64,000 nt of DNA, taken from the NCBI GenBank assembly GCA_020912385.1, contig CP087210.1, forward strand, positions 1,426,001-1,490,000. Direction: 5' to 3'. This document shows, piece after piece, positions 32,240 through 44,267 of this stretch. Made by a program: the position numbers and the translations under genes. The notes beneath the pieces were generated by a model, which made no database searches, was not told the DNA's origin, and was given only the letters and a program-made list of their open reading frames with translations. Source of the stretch: Neofusicoccum parvum. Taxonomy: Eukaryota; Ascomycota; Dothideomycetes; Botryosphaeriales; Botryosphaeriaceae. Every line of letters begins with the position of its first letter. The stretch's first letter is position 1.

Positions 32240-35188
32240 TTACTGCGTTACGTTTGGTCCGCCTTGCTGCCCGATGTCAAACACCATCAATGGCCACAGT
32301 TGCTGCGAGTGCGCTGCCTGTGCAACCGCTGCTGCGCTCACCGCTGGGTGTGGCGAGTGGAGGCCATTGACCGCAACAGAATGCATGTCTGCGAGCACGC
32401 CTGGGTTGTCGTCCGCTCCGGTTGAGACGGCCGTGTCGTGTCCGCCAGTGTGCCCGAGCGCCATGAGCGCTGATGCATGATGATACTCCTGCGGTCCGAG
32501 GTTTGTCATCATCCACTGGCGCCACGCGTCGCTCTGATTTGTGACCTGCCCGAAGTTTCCATGAGAACCAGGCGGGTAGGCGAAAGCTGCGCTGGAGTCT
32601 TGCGTCGCCGCTGCCGATGCTGCCGCTGCCACGTGTGCAGCGTTCATGTCACCACCTGGCACGTTATACTGAGTCTGCTCATACCGAGGTGCGCCGTTCT
32701 GGTAAGGCAGCCTTGTCTGAGCCTGTTCTGGATACGACGAGTACTGCGCTTGAACTGTGGGGTACGGATTGGAGGATTGAGACAACGAGGGATCATCCGG
32801 AGGAAGGTACCCGCCTGTGGACGGCTTGTGGACATTCGCATGGCCATTGACTGTGTGACCGTATGCCGACGCATACGCGTTGTTATTCGCATATGAAGGG
32901 GCCGGTGTGGGCTCTTGGCGCGGCGAAGTATCGGGTTCCGTCTTCAGTACGTTGGCCACGGCTGAAGCTGCAGATGCCGTCTTCTTGGCTAGATGATGGC
33001 TGATGTTCTGAACCGTGTGATCGATAATCGACCGGCAAGCTTTCTCAAGCCTCTTGCCAGATCCTGTAATGCGATGAGTATGAGAAGAACGTAAAAGACG
33101 CATAGATGCTTACCCAGAATTGAGCCACACTCATCCATGATCAGAAGCCACATGTCCATCTCAGACTTCAGTTTAGCCAGATCCGACGAAGTGAGCTCAT
33201 CCTTGCGGTGCGAGTAAACAAAGAGAGTTGTCAACATGGCCGCCAAATAAGCCGTGCAGTTCACCCACGGAGCGTCCAAACTCTTGTACTTTCTCACTTC
33301 GTCCAAGACACGAACCATCTTCGAGGTAGCCGCGATGCAAATGGACATGTTCGAGTTGAGGAGCTCAGGGTCCCGCGAACGACACATTGCTGGATGGTGA
33401 AGCATCAGGTTAAACTCGTGGTCCCAGAATTGGACGTAAAGCGAGAAGATGTAATCCTCCGAATCTGCACGCGAGCCTTCCCGTAATTCCAGCGGTACTT
33501 GCTCCTTCCACTTGCGATGCTCGTCTTCCAGCCTTCGGAGATGTGTGGCATACAAATCTGGTGATTGCCTCACCGCATGAATTGTGCTATACATTTCGGA
33601 ATGAACAGCAAGGATTCTGATGGCCTGAAGACCGACGTGGAAAGAGCACTTGCGGAAGTCGCTCAAATTGGTTTCCGACGGAAGGTAGTCATGGATTGGT
33701 TCGGGGAACTCGACATCGATGTCTTCCATCCGGAGAGGCATTGGCCGACCAAGTCTTCCGCAAAGAGCAATGTACAGTCCGTGGAGAGTCCAGAAGACGC
33801 GCTTCCGTGTTTCGACTTCAATCGGGTCCCTCTTGGGTCCCATGTCTGTCCAGGCTCTTGCAGACCGGTGCAGACCAAGTTCAACCGAAATCATGAAGGT
33901 CATAGACGACATCATCCAAGCAGCACCGGGTTTAGGAAAGTTTCGGAGATGAAGACATATCATCGTTAGAGCCTGGACGTCAGCAATGGTGTGACTGTTG
34001 ACCAGGGTGTAGAAAAAGCTAAGCGCGTAACGGTAGTGTGCGTGCGCTTGCTTCAGGGACTCGGCGTTTCCGTTGCGAGCCGAGAATTGGTATTTGATGA
34101 AAGCCAGCACCATTTGCACCTGGACCTCTTCGGCGGGGGTGGGCTGATACGTGGGGTCGCTGTATATCCTCGACAGCTACAACGTGGTCAGCACGGAGCA
34201 CCAACATGGAAATAGTTACTCTTACCAGCTCCATGAAATGCGGCTTGTACAAGACCGGGGCGTACGGGTGCAAGCCACGGAAGTACCACGTGGCGTACGT
34301 GGCGCACTCACTGTAGCTCGCCGGAAGCTCCTCCTTTTTCGGTCGCGGGCAGCCCGGCGCATTTAGCGCAACAGAGAGGAAATGCTGATACGAGACCGGG
34401 TTGGACGAGTCCTCGACATCGTCGGGAACGAAGTCGTTCAGGTCGATCTCCATGCCGAAGAAGGATAAGGAGGTCCCCTTGATGGGGCTCAGAACCGAGT
34501 TCGCAGACGACACGCCCAGGTAGTTGTCGCCATGGAGGCCTGCGCGGAAGGTGGGCAGGTTCGGGCCGTGGAATTGGCTTTGGTCGGTGTCGCGCGTGCC
34601 GTTGGCATCGTTCATGTGCGGGTAGTTGGACAGGGAGGCGGTCGAGGGCGCCGGCGGCGTCGACCCCCACAGCTGGCCGTCGTGGGAGCCATTTTGCCAG
34701 GCGGACTGCGGCTGGGGCGAGAGGCTGGGGGCGAAGCCCTGGGGCGCCTGCGGATTGGAGGGGATGCGCGGCTCGACCCCGATCTCCTTGAGCTGCTGCT
34801 GCAGGGCGTACAGGGCGCCCTTGAGGTGGTTGTTCTCGTACTCGAGCTGCTCGGTGTGGCCGCGCGTGGTGGCGCGACCGGTGATGCGGTCAGTGGTCTT
34901 GCACTCGGTGTTGTTCTGCACGCACGGCGAGCAGCCGCCGGGGCGGCCGTCGCAGCGTATCTTGCGGACCTGTGGTGGACGCGGTGGTTAGCCGGGGCGT
35001 TGTGCGACGCGATCGGGCGTTGCACCCACCTTGCAGCGGTCGCATGCCTGGCCGGTGCGGGTCGAGGCCGACAGCTTCTTCTTGACGCTGCTGCTGAAGT
35101 CGTCGGAGCTCTGGTGCTCGGTCTTGGGGTGCTTGGTGGTGCTGCCCGGCGTGGCCCCCGAGGGCGGCGGACGCTTCGCAGGCATCAT
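32240..35188 (-). CDS. Zn2Cys6 transcription factor with fungal-specific TF domain (second copy type)
   Basis: A nuclear regulator of 929 aa. Exons are 35188-35030, 34969-34226, 34176-33114 and 33063-32240; introns are 60, 49 and 50 nt. The first intron splits the zinc cluster after K53: C49, C52, C59, C66, C69, C76 (CX2CX6CX6CX2CX6C; ACDRCK then VRKIRCDGRPGGCSPC). A coiled-coil-like linker follows (EQLEYENNHLKGALYALQQQ), then a fungal TF domain from about residue 250 (GLHPYAPVLYKPHFMEL, GAAWMMSSMTFMISVELGLH, RKRVFWTLHGLYIALCGRLG). The C-terminal 250 residues are Ala/Gln/Tyr/Pro-rich and low-complexity. It is not a close paralogue of the regulator at 12688-15504. It shares a 688-bp divergent promoter with CGI121. 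The regulated pathway is unknown. Confidence 0.93.
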
Positions 35189-35876
35189 ATGCGCGCGGGC
35201 GTCAGGCAGTTCCAGCGCAGTGGTGGAGGGTGGAAGATGCCGTATCCGAGTGGAAGATGCCGCCCGGCCGGGCTGGGGAGTTTGCGCTCTTAAGCAGCGG
35301 CAGGCGTCCTCCTGGGCTCGGGCTGGCGCGACAGGAGAGGATTGCGCCCGCTTGCGGTCCGCCTGGTGCGCGTCGGGGAGGGAAGAGGGCGTCCTGGCTC
35401 TCGCTCGGTCAGTCTATGCTCCTTAACGACAAGGCGCTATTCTCGTCGCCGTCACGTGAGCGCGATCGGCGGCCTGCAGCGTCTGCGACTGTGCTTGTCG
35501 GAGAGGGGACCCAGAGACGGAGGGCGAGAGGAGGGCTGCGCGGTGCCTGGCGCGCGAGGGCGCTGCGTCTTTTCCTGTCGCCAGGCGCAGGCGCAGCAGC
35601 CATCCCGCCCGAAGCCCTTGATAAGCCGCGCGACAGGTACCGTGGAAGGGATCGCCGCCATCGCGTCTGGCCCGCCAGCGTCCCCCGCGCCAGCGGCCAG
35701 CCATCGCGGCCACCTTGACAGCCGCCCAGCGCGTGCTAGCCCCCAGCCAAACTCGCCCTGCTCCTGGTGCTCCACGCTGCCGCTGCCAGCGCAAGGCCCC
35801 GCACGCACGCTCGCACGCTCAACCCCCCGACCGCCCGGCCTCCGTCTGCCGTGCTCCTCCCGTGCTCCTCCCCGAA
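35189..35876. promoter_or_regulatory. Shared divergent promoter, Zn2Cys6 gene and CGI121
   Basis: A 688-bp GC-rich interval between two divergent starts. I found no coding frame I would defend. It must contain both core promoters. Confidence 0.45.
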
Positions 35877-36729
35877 ATGGCCGCCGTCCAGACCGTCTTT
35901 TTGTCGCATCTATCCCAGACGCCGGTGCACGTCGCGCTGTTCAGGGACGTCAAGAATGCCCAATTCCTGCGCCGCCAGCTGCTCGAGGGCAACCAAGCCT
36001 TCGAGTACGCCTTCCTCGACGCCACCGCGGTATGTCGTCACTCGCGCGCGCCCCAGCAGCCTGCGCGCAAAAAAACCTACCCGCGCCATCGCCGTCACGT
36101 GTCGCTAACCCGCTGCGCGCCCCTAGCTGCTCTCCACCACCCACGTCTTGGCTGCCGTCTTCCGCGCCCTCAACGACCAGCGCAATGCCCGCCTGAAGAG
36201 CCGCAACGTGCACTCCGAGATCGTCTTCTCGCTGAGCCCGAACAACAACGTATGTGCTTCAGGCAGTCCATTATAGCGTGCACAGCCCCATATCGCATCG
36301 CTGCTCGCCTGTGCAGCCAGTCCCAAATTTAACACAAACGCATCGTCACCACAGATCGCAGACTCGTTCCGCCGCTTCGGCGTCCAGGATACGACCACCG
36401 CCCTGCTCGCTATCAAGGTGTCAACCGAGAGTGCTCCCGTTTCGGTCGACGCCGTCCAATCGCACCTTTCCGAATCCGTAGAGGGGACCGCCCTCCCCTT
36501 CACTGATGCTAGCCTGGCCGAGTTCACCGACTTGGCGCGGATACGCAAGATCTACAAGCTCGACGCTGCGCTCCCGAGCCAGAAGGGCAAGAACCCCTCC
36601 AAGAAAAACAAGCAAGCCAATGGCGTCACCCACCTGAACGGCGCTGCCACCGACGAACCCCCGCCGAGGGACGACAAGCAGGAAATGGAAGCTTGTATCC
36701 TGGGCATCATGGCTCTGAAGGGATCTTAA
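35877..36729 (+). CDS. CGI121: EKC/KEOPS complex subunit CGI121
   Basis: CGI121 binds tRNA and the Bud32 kinase in the KEOPS complex, which installs the t6A modification on ANN-decoding tRNAs and also affects telomeres and transcription. Exons are 35877-36029, 36127-36249 and 36355-36729; introns are 97 and 105 nt, and the product is 216 aa. Recognisable blocks are [67 protein letters not shown] and TTALLAIKV. The C-terminal half carries a Lys/Asn-rich insertion (about residues 165-195) that makes it somewhat longer than the yeast protein. The ATG at 35877 is the first in frame and starts the conserved N-terminus directly. Confidence 0.93.
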
Positions 36730-37032
36730 AATAGAAGTATGGGAATATTGGGTTCCGATATGCGAGCTCGCTGCGGGGGGAGCTGACCCACGCATGCGGG
36801 ACACGCGCTTATTGGCATGCACGTTTAAAATGATGTAACGAATGGCATGACACGGAATAAAAGAGTTTGGTAAATCGGACGTGTTTTCTTGCTGGAAGAA
36901 AAATGCTTTACTACTACATTCTACACCCCTGTCCCCTGTCCTTGGCAGAATAAACCTGCTCTTCACAACCGCACCAACACCATCCGCGGAATGTACAATT
37001 GTGTAGATTGTGATTGCTATCTCGTTCGCTGT
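36730..37032. other. Convergent intergenic region, CGI121 and COX4
   Basis: About 300 bp shared by two 3' ends; AT-richer than its surroundings. Nothing else is seen. Confidence 0.4.
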
Positions 37033-37938
37033 TTACCGGTACTCGGGGCGGACGAAGTCAGCCATGGTCTTGGGCTCACCCTCGTAGTGGTGGCCAGCAT
37101 CGTGGTCACCATCTGCACAGAATGTTAGCATCAAACTACAACCCATGCAGCTTGGAATGCGTACGGTGGTCGTGGTGGTGACCATCGTCGGTGGGGCCAA
37201 CGTATTCCATCTTCAGGCAGTTGCCGCACTCGGGGCAGCGCTCGAGCGGGCGCTCACGGGACATCTGGGAGTTGTTAGTCCATCACTTCTTGGTGGATTT
37301 CTCGATTCGGCGTACGGTAAGCCACTTGACGACGTGGGAGTCGGCGGGGACACCAGTGCAGCCGGCGTACTGCTCATCGCCGAATGACCTGACGATGATG
37401 GGGTTGTCGACGGTGCCTGGAACCAGCAATATCAGCCCGCCATTGACCCATGTCCGATGCAATGTAAGCTGCGCGGCGTTGGCGACGTCAGCGGGGCCGT
37501 ACCCTTGCGCGAAGAATCCAGAGGCTTCATGTCGAAAATGTCAACGCCCTGGATCTTGCCGAGAATCTCCAGACGCTCGAGACCGGTGGCCTGCTCCAGG
37601 TCGGTGGGGACGGCGCCGACGGCGGCACCGGGGGGAAGAAGGTCCTCCTCCGTCTGGATCTCTGTGCGCGGCATCGAGCGCGAATTAGCCGGGGCGCGTC
37701 ACTTGGTCTCGTTGCGCGCGGGGCAGCCAACCTTCGAACTTCTTCATCTTCTTGTCGGACTGGGGAGTAGCGGCATCGCCTGGGATGGCAGCAGTATCAG
37801 CAATTGCGGCATGTTCGGCGGTGCGAGGCTGTTGGCAGGGAGCTTACGGCGGACGATCGAAGAGGTGAAGGTGCGGGCGACGGCGGGGCGGATGACGGCG
37901 CGCCTGGCGACGGCGAAGGCGGAGCGCTGGAGGAACAT
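37033..37938 (-). CDS. COX4: Cytochrome c oxidase subunit IV (yeast COX4 / animal COX5B type)
   Basis: A zinc-binding nuclear-encoded subunit of respiratory complex IV on the matrix side of the inner mitochondrial membrane. Exons are 37938-37848, 37779-37732, 37661-37503, 37416-37316, 37264-37165 and 37112-37033; introns are 68, 70, 86, 51 and 52 nt, and the product is 192 aa. An Arg/Ala-rich presequence (MFLQRSAFAVARRAVIRPAV) precedes the conserved core: EIQTEEDLLPPGAAVGAVPT, LERLEILGKIQGVDIFDM, NPIIVRSFGDEQYAGCTGVP and SHVVKWL. The Zn-site CX2C is in ERCPECGNCLKMEYVG. The C-terminus is His/Asp-rich. Six exons in 0.9 kb is dense. The exon 2 donor (GTTGGC) is unusual but is the only one that restores FEEIQTEED. 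Confidence 0.95.
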
Positions 37939-38276
37939 GGTGACGCAGCAATTGGCGCGGAGTGGAGAGGATGGGGTGGGTGGGCGGTGGTACGGAAGCT
38001 CGATGAGGTTGCGAGAGAAGGTCGAATGATCCCAAGTCGGCTAAACCGTGGCGCGACTTTTCAGCGCTCATGATGCGGCACAGGCCAGGAGGATCCAAAC
38101 ACAGCGCAGCAATTTCCAAGCACCATCGACCTCGCCGGTCTTCTGCGGCCATGCATCTCTCTATGTATTCATCGACTATGTGACGCGACTTTCGGGCGCT
38201 GGCTCGCCGAACGACCCGCAATGGCCGACTCAACGGAAAAAACGACATCCCCGGCGTGGCTCTCTCGCATCCCACC
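37939..38276. promoter_or_regulatory. COX4 promoter region
   Basis: 338 bp between the COX4 start and the stop codon of the upstream CoA-transferase gene on the same strand. No defined motif was recognised. Confidence 0.4.
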
Positions 38277-39811
38277 TTAGACGACCGCCTTTTTCCTCAG
38301 CCCTTCTATTTTCTCCTTAGAATACCCGATTTCCTTCAATATTTCACCCGTGTGCTCGCCCAAAAACGGAGCCCGGGTACGGATCTTGCCTGGAGTGTCT
38401 CCGAACTTGACCGGGATTCCGATGACTTTCACCTCGCCGGTGGCTACCTCCTCACATGGTATTGACTCCACCATGTTTCGGGCCTGGATTTGCGGGTGAG
38501 CGAAGGCTCTTTCGATGGTATTCACCGGGCCATGTGCGAGGCCGCTCCCGTCGAACACAGCCATCCACTCGTCAAGCGTCTTCTCCTTCAGCAGGTCGTT
38601 CATGACGGCATCGATAGCCTCGCGATGTTCTACCCGCGTGGCTTGCGTCTTGAACCTGGGATCCTCCAAGAGATCAGGTCTCCCTAGCCTCTCTGCGAGA
38701 ACCTTGAACTGACGGTCATTGTTCGCCCCAACACACAGGAAGCCGTCTTTCGTCGGGAATGTGTTGTACGGTGCAATGCTCGGGTGCGCATTGCCGTTCC
38801 GCTTGCCTTCAAGCCCCATATTCAGCCAGTTTGCGCCGATGTTGATGAGCAATGAGATTTGCGTCTCAAATAAGGATGCATCGAGCTTTTGTCCCTTGCC
38901 AGTTTGGCTTCGAGCCTGTAGAGCGGCGAGAATGGCTCCATGTAGGTAAAGCCCGGTGCACATATCAACCATTCCCAGCCCAGGCCGCACAGGCTCCGAT
39001 CCTGAATGACCGGTAATGTGCATGAGTCCAGCCTCCGCGGCGGCTATTGCGTCATATCCTGCCCGCCTTTGATACGGACCAGAAGGGCCATAGCCTGAAT
39101 CATATGTTAATCCTCTTTTTCTTGGACCAAGGTGCGGTCTTACCAGATATTGAGGCATATATTATTGCCGGGTTGATTTTGGAGACAGTATCATATCCAA
39201 TTCCCAGCTCTTCCACCTTTCCGGGCACGAAATTCTCAAGCCTGAGCCAGGGTCGTAAGCAATGCTCACCTCGTTTGAACAGGGCAACTCACAAGACATC
39301 CGAGCTCTTTGCTAGATTCAACAAAATCTCGCGGCCCTCGGCTTTCTTGAGGTCTAGTGTTATTGAACGCTTATTCCGATTGACTGCGTTGAAATAGAAC
39401 GACATCGGGCCTTCGGTCTTCCACTTCCCGGCTTCACCACCGACAGTCCACTGCCTCGTGTCATCCTACGGAGAATTATCAGCATGTTCCCCGCCCCTAA
39501 TCCTTCAGGAATGACGTACACCGCTGCCTCTCTGTTCGACTTTGATCACGTCTGCACCGTAATCGGCCAGAATTTGTGTACAAAATGGGGCCTTGCCGCG
39601 TCAGTACTGATCATGACTACTCCACACAGGGTAAGCTTACTGCTAGTACACGTGAAAGATCCAACACCTTCAGGCCACTCAGAGCACCAGAATTTTCTTC
39701 GCCGTCATTCGCGGATGACAGAGACCTCGCAGGCGTGCTGCTTTGCAGTCTTTGTGGGCGAAAGTGGTGGGTGAGGAGCTGGAGCCTCCGAAGCGCCGAA
39801 CTTCTCAACAT
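38277..39811 (-). CDS. Class III (CaiB/BaiF) CoA-transferase, SUGCT-like, mitochondrial
   Basis: Transfers CoA between an acyl-CoA donor and a free acid. The closest named type by motif is succinyl-CoA:glutarate CoA-transferase, but the true substrate is open. Exons are 39811-39641, 39591-39520, 39465-39293, 39241-39144 and 39094-38277; introns are 49, 54, 51 and 49 nt, and the product is 443 aa. The N-terminus is an Arg/Leu/Ser-rich mitochondrial-type presequence. Core motifs are LKVLDLSRVLA, CTQILADYGADVIKVE, FYFNAVNRNKRSITLDLK, SDVLLENFVPGKVEELG and GYGPSGPYQRRAGYD. The probable catalytic Asp is D215 in GMVDMCTGLYLHGAI. A start 12 nt upstream would need a TTG codon, so the ATG is preferred. 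The gene is head-to-head with an acyl-CoA dehydrogenase. Confidence 0.92.
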
Positions 39812-40102
39812 TGCGTTCTTCAAGGCCTCAAAAACGCCAGGGTATCATTCATGAAGCTCCACAGTAAGACCATGGGCTTCTGGGGTTTAAGAAGTTCAAC
39901 TAGGCTGGGGGTGGCTGACCCACGTTAGGTTATCCGAAGCCAATTGCGGGGTTCGCGCGTGAAAGGACGGCGTCTTTCATGCGGCACCGTGAAGCTCTTC
40001 CCGAGGTCGCTGACGAACCCAACACACCCACTCCGACGTCGCAATATCCAATTCCGGTCTCTGAATTGAAAATACAGACCCTGACAAGTCGCAGTGCGAA
40101 CC
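39812..40102. promoter_or_regulatory. Shared 291-bp divergent promoter, CoA-transferase and acyl-CoA dehydrogenase
   Basis: A very short interval between two divergent starts encoding two mitochondrial CoA-ester enzymes; it must contain both promoters. Joint regulation is an inference from layout. Confidence 0.55.
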
Positions 40103-41592
40103 ATGGCCGCCGTCAAATTTCTCAAGGTTCTGTTCCACCCCAACACTCAAGGGCGTGGCAGCATCTCACTGCAAACAGCTACCGAGGCTTCTAAAATTCG
40201 CAAATCACAGACTTCAGACAGCCTTCTCAAGGACATCGCTCCCTGTTCAGAGCGCTAGATGTATAAATGCAAGAGCGGCGGAATATCTCCCCGACCTTCC
40301 AGATCTGACCGAGTCCCAACGCACCGTTCGTGAGGCCATCTCCAAGGTCTGCACCAACTTCCCGGACGAGTATTGGCTGGACTGCGACAACAACAAGCGC
40401 TGGCCTAGTGAATTCACATCCGCCATCGCAAAGGATGGCTGGCTGGGAATATGTATGCCCGCCGAATACGGTGGCTCTGATCTCGGGCTGGCAGAGGCCG
40501 TGGCCATGATGCAGACCATTGCCGAATCTGGTGGGGGCTTCTCCGCCACATCCAGCATCCACATGAACATCTTCGGACTGGCACCAGTCGTCAAGTACGG
40601 GACTGAAGAGCAGAAAAAGCGCTTCCTACCACCGTTGATTGAAGGAAAAGACACAGGTACCTCGCCCCTCTCACTCTCATACGCAAGAACCACACTGCCA
40701 ACCAAACAACAGCTTGCTTCGCCGTCACAGAGCCTAACACTGGCCTCGACACCCTCAAGCTCCAATCAACCGCAACCCTCTCCCCAGACTCATCCCACTA
40801 CCTCCTCAACGGTAGCAAGACCTGGACCTCGACCGCCCAACGCGCCACCAAAATCCTCATCCTCGTGCGCACCACGCCCCTCTCCCAAACCTCCAAGCCC
40901 TCCGCCAGCCTATCCCTATTCTACACACCACTCGACCGCGCTGCCGTCTCCGTAGCCGAGATCCCCAAAATGGGTACCATCTTTCCCCCTGCCTCCCACC
41001 TCCCCAGCCCAACCACCAAAGCACCCAAACTGACTCTCCCCAAGGCCGCGCCGCCGTCGACACCAACACGCTCCACTTCTCCGACTGGCGTGTCCCGGCC
41101 GACGACCTCATCGGCGGCGCCGGCGCCGGCTTCGGGGCGATCATGCACGGCATGAACGCGGAGCGGATCCTGCTGGCGGGCGAGGCGGTGGGGCTGGGCT
41201 TCGCGGCGCTGCGGCGGGCGGCGGCGTACGCGCGCGGCCGCGTCGTGTTCGGGCGGCCGGTCGGCGCGAACCAGGGCGTGCAGCACCCGCTGGCCGCCAG
41301 CTGGTGCGAGCTGGAGGCCGCCCGCCTGATGGTCAACCGCGCCGCCGCCATGTACGACGCCGGCTGCGCGACCGGCGAGTACGCCAACGCCGTCAAGTAC
41401 CTGGCCGCCGAGGCGGCGTTCAGGGCGTGCGAGCGCGCGGTCATGGCGCATGGCGGGATGGGGTATGCCAGGGAGTATCATGTTGAGCGGTATTTGAGGG
41501 AGGTGCTGGTGCCGAGGATTGCGCCGGTGAGTCGGGAGATGTGTTTGAATTATGTGGGAGAGAAGGTGCTGGGATTGCCGAAGAGTTATTAG
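40103..41592 (+). CDS. Mitochondrial acyl-CoA dehydrogenase
   Basis: An FAD enzyme that introduces the alpha,beta double bond into an acyl-CoA and passes electrons to ETF. Exons are 40103-40126, 40179-40656, 40713-40973 and 41045-41592; introns are 52, 56 and 71 nt, and the product is 436 aa. The 24-nt first exon is inferred: the main frame has no ATG, and splicing from 40126 to 40179 yields a good presequence (MAAVKFLKLPRLLKFANH). Domain landmarks are WLGICMPAEYGGSDLGLAEA, ACFAVTEPNTGLDT and LLNGSKTWTSTAQ. In the C-terminal helical domain there are MNAERILLAGEAVGLG and HGGMGYAREYHVERYLREV, where E398 matches the catalytic base of the MCAD/SCAD type. Chain-length specificity is unknown. Confidence 0.88.
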
Positions 41593-42587
41593 TATGATGC
41601 CGCGATCCCACCGTACGAGTACCGCGACGGGCGGGCGTTTATCCGCAAGACTAAATACATATCGAAGCGCTTGAACATCCTCCAGAGGTCGACGCGATCC
41701 TTGAATAAATAAGAGAAGTATATATCAGCAGAGAGCCTACCACAGCACCTTTCAAGCTTCCCCTGGGCACTTCCCATCCTGGCACCGATGTAGCTTCCTG
41801 GGGTTCACTGGGAGCACGCCTTGAGAACGTCTTCCGAACAACTGTCGTTCCAGTAGTCAGGGTCTTGAAAACCGACTCAGAAGTCCTTATCGGCGTCCAA
41901 GAGGCCCCTGGAACTCCTCCACGCAAGATTAGAGAACTCCCAGAGACTTGCAGTAGCTCGCCACTACGAAAAGCTTCCTATAGCGTCTATACATGAATGT
42001 GTAAGTGACACTAACCTCACTTCGGAACCTGCCATTGAATCTTTACTCAGATTGTGCCAATGGCGTCCGCGAGGACTGCCCAATTCCCTACATTTGGTAT
42101 TCGCATTAAATAAACTATGAGCAAATCTTACTTCTCCATTTCAAGTACCATTTGCTCGCTCATTTGTTTCAGGATACGCTAAAGTTCCCAGGGTTTATGA
42201 TCGCGGTTACACTATTGGCCTTCGCCAGCACGAGTACGAGGTTGGTATACAACTCAGACCAGTCACGCAGCTCAGCTGCATGTGTGGGGCAACTACTGTC
42301 GCATTTCTAGGATTGAAACGGATCCATGCGCGGCTCTCCATAATTCGATGTAGCAATCTCTTGGTGATCTCCTTACTATTGCTTCTTTCACAAAACTTTG
42401 TTGTCTCTTCTTCTTCGTTCTTCATAATACCCAACCAAGGGAACTGACGGGCTTATGCTTCCAGCCATCGGACTCCTGACAAAAGAAAGAAAAGAAAGAA
42501 AAGGGTGTATCCCACTACGCCTGCCAATGCTGCAGCTCACGTGAATATGTGCAATGGAAAAGAACAGCATCTTCCTCTGGGAGTAGC
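41593..42587. other. Convergent intergenic region, acyl-CoA dehydrogenase and MCU
   Basis: 1 kb, AT-richer than neighbouring genes. It has short open frames on the minus strand (41651-41926 is the longest) without recognisable similarity. No repeat or RNA gene is seen. Confidence 0.4.
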
Positions 42588-44267
42588 TCAATCATCTTCG
42601 CCATCTTTATCATCTCCCCCCTTTTTCCCATTCTCTTTCTTCCTCCGTTCCTTACGGAGGGCTTCGACAACCTTCTCGTGCTTCTCGTCTTGAAGCTCGT
42701 CCCACTCGACGTCGTACTCGTTTGCGACCATCTTGACCTCCTTGCGGAGTGCATTGGCTTCTTCGATCAACGTTTGCCACTTTTCCAAGTCAAACCCTTT
42801 CTCGGTGTATAGCTTAGATTGGCGGCGGGAAATGGTGATGTTCATGGCCGATTTGTAGGACGCTTCACGATTGTGGTATAGGAACCAAACGTAACCGCCG
42901 ATTAAAGTGCTCAAACCAACAAGGTACTGGAAGATATGTTAGCAATGTTTTTCTTGGGTGTTGTGGTCATTGAGGACTTACAGTCACGGGCTCCATGACG
43001 TCCCAGCCCAGGTCGGTTTCGAAAGTGAGCTGGTAGACAGTTCCCCACCAAGCAAGTACCAGACCAAGCCCACCGAGCGCCACGCGCTGCGCTCCCTTAT
43101 GTGCCAGATGGTCACACTCCTTCTTCAAATCTGCCAGACCTGCAAGCTTTTTGCTTGTTGAGCGCAGGCGCATGCGCAAATAGTACGTGCGGTCGTTGAA
43201 GCTCGGAACGCCGATTCGAATATCCTGTGGAGCGCCCTCGATCTCGACGGCGAATTCCTGGCCTCTTGCGGCATCTCGAATAAAGTCTCCTACCTCCGTA
43301 GACTTGGACCAGCGCACGAAGCGTCGTTCTCCTTCGGTATCTGAGCGTGCTTCGTGGCCGAGGCCGCTGTATGATTCGACTCCGCCTTCGCCAGCACCAC
43401 CACGAAGTCGATCAGCCTATTTCATTTTGGTGTCAGCGCAAGCAAGAGCAACTATGAGACACAATTCCTACCTCTTCTATCGACTTCCGATTCAGCTTTC
43501 CGGTCTTGTGGGTTACTCCGTCGATCCTCAGTTCATCGGGTGTCTCAAGGTCGTGCTCGTCCTTTTTCTTAGGGTCTTGGACCGGCGTTTTCTTTGCCGG
43601 ATCCATCTCATCCTGCTGGGAATCCTCGGCGCGAAAGTGAACCTCTGGTATTCTTTCCTTGCCGTCTTTTTCTATGGTTGGGAGTTCGGACTGGATCAGA
43701 CGCTCGAGGTAGGACAGGGGCTGTTGCGGGTGAACGAGAAGTGCGAGAGGCTCGACGTCCTTGCGATCGCTGTTGTAGTCTTTCGTGGTAAGAGGGAGGA
43801 TCAACTTCAACATCCGACTTGGAGTTGTGAGCAGTTTTCCTATGCAACCATGCCGTCAGCGTCAACAGCTCCCACGGAGAGTGTGAGAATAGCTTACCCT
43901 TTGTCATGGCACCAGCTGAGCGCTCGCGACCGACAGGTGGGGTATCCGCGCCTTCTCGGTGCCATGGTGTGCGAATCTGCTTGCCCTTGTCCTCTGCGAC
44001 CTTCTGGTCGAAGTCTCTCTTCTCCTCGTCGGTGACGTTGTTGTTCAGGTCGATTGCCGGCTGCGAGTTTGAGCTCGTGCCTGGTCTTTCCTTGAGGGGT
44101 CTGCTTGCTGTCGAGCCTATCGACCTCCAAGCACCGCAACGCGTGAAAGCGGGTGTGTGGCGTGATGGCGAAGCATGGAGGAAGGTGGCGCGTAGGTGTG
44201 ACGAAAGCGCAGCGTTTCTGGCGGCTGGCGTAGCTCGCGCAAAGGAATGGAGGAGCCGAGGCTGCAT
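42588..44267 (-). CDS. mcu: Mitochondrial calcium uniporter pore subunit (MCU family)
   Basis: The Ca2+ channel of the inner mitochondrial membrane. Exons are 44267-43898, 43839-43472, 43416-42982 and 42926-42588; introns are 58, 55, 55 and 55 nt, and the product is 503 aa. There is a long Arg/Ser-rich presequence, an N-terminal domain ([20 protein letters not shown], then [20 protein letters not shown]), and a coiled coil before TM1 ([20 protein letters not shown]). TM1 is [20 protein letters not shown]. The selectivity filter is W384-DVMEP-389, the canonical WDIMEP with Ile replaced by Val. TM2 is [20 protein letters not shown], followed by a second coiled coil and a Lys/Asp/Glu-rich tail. 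The third intron falls directly after the filter. No MICU regulator is in the window. Confidence 0.94.
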
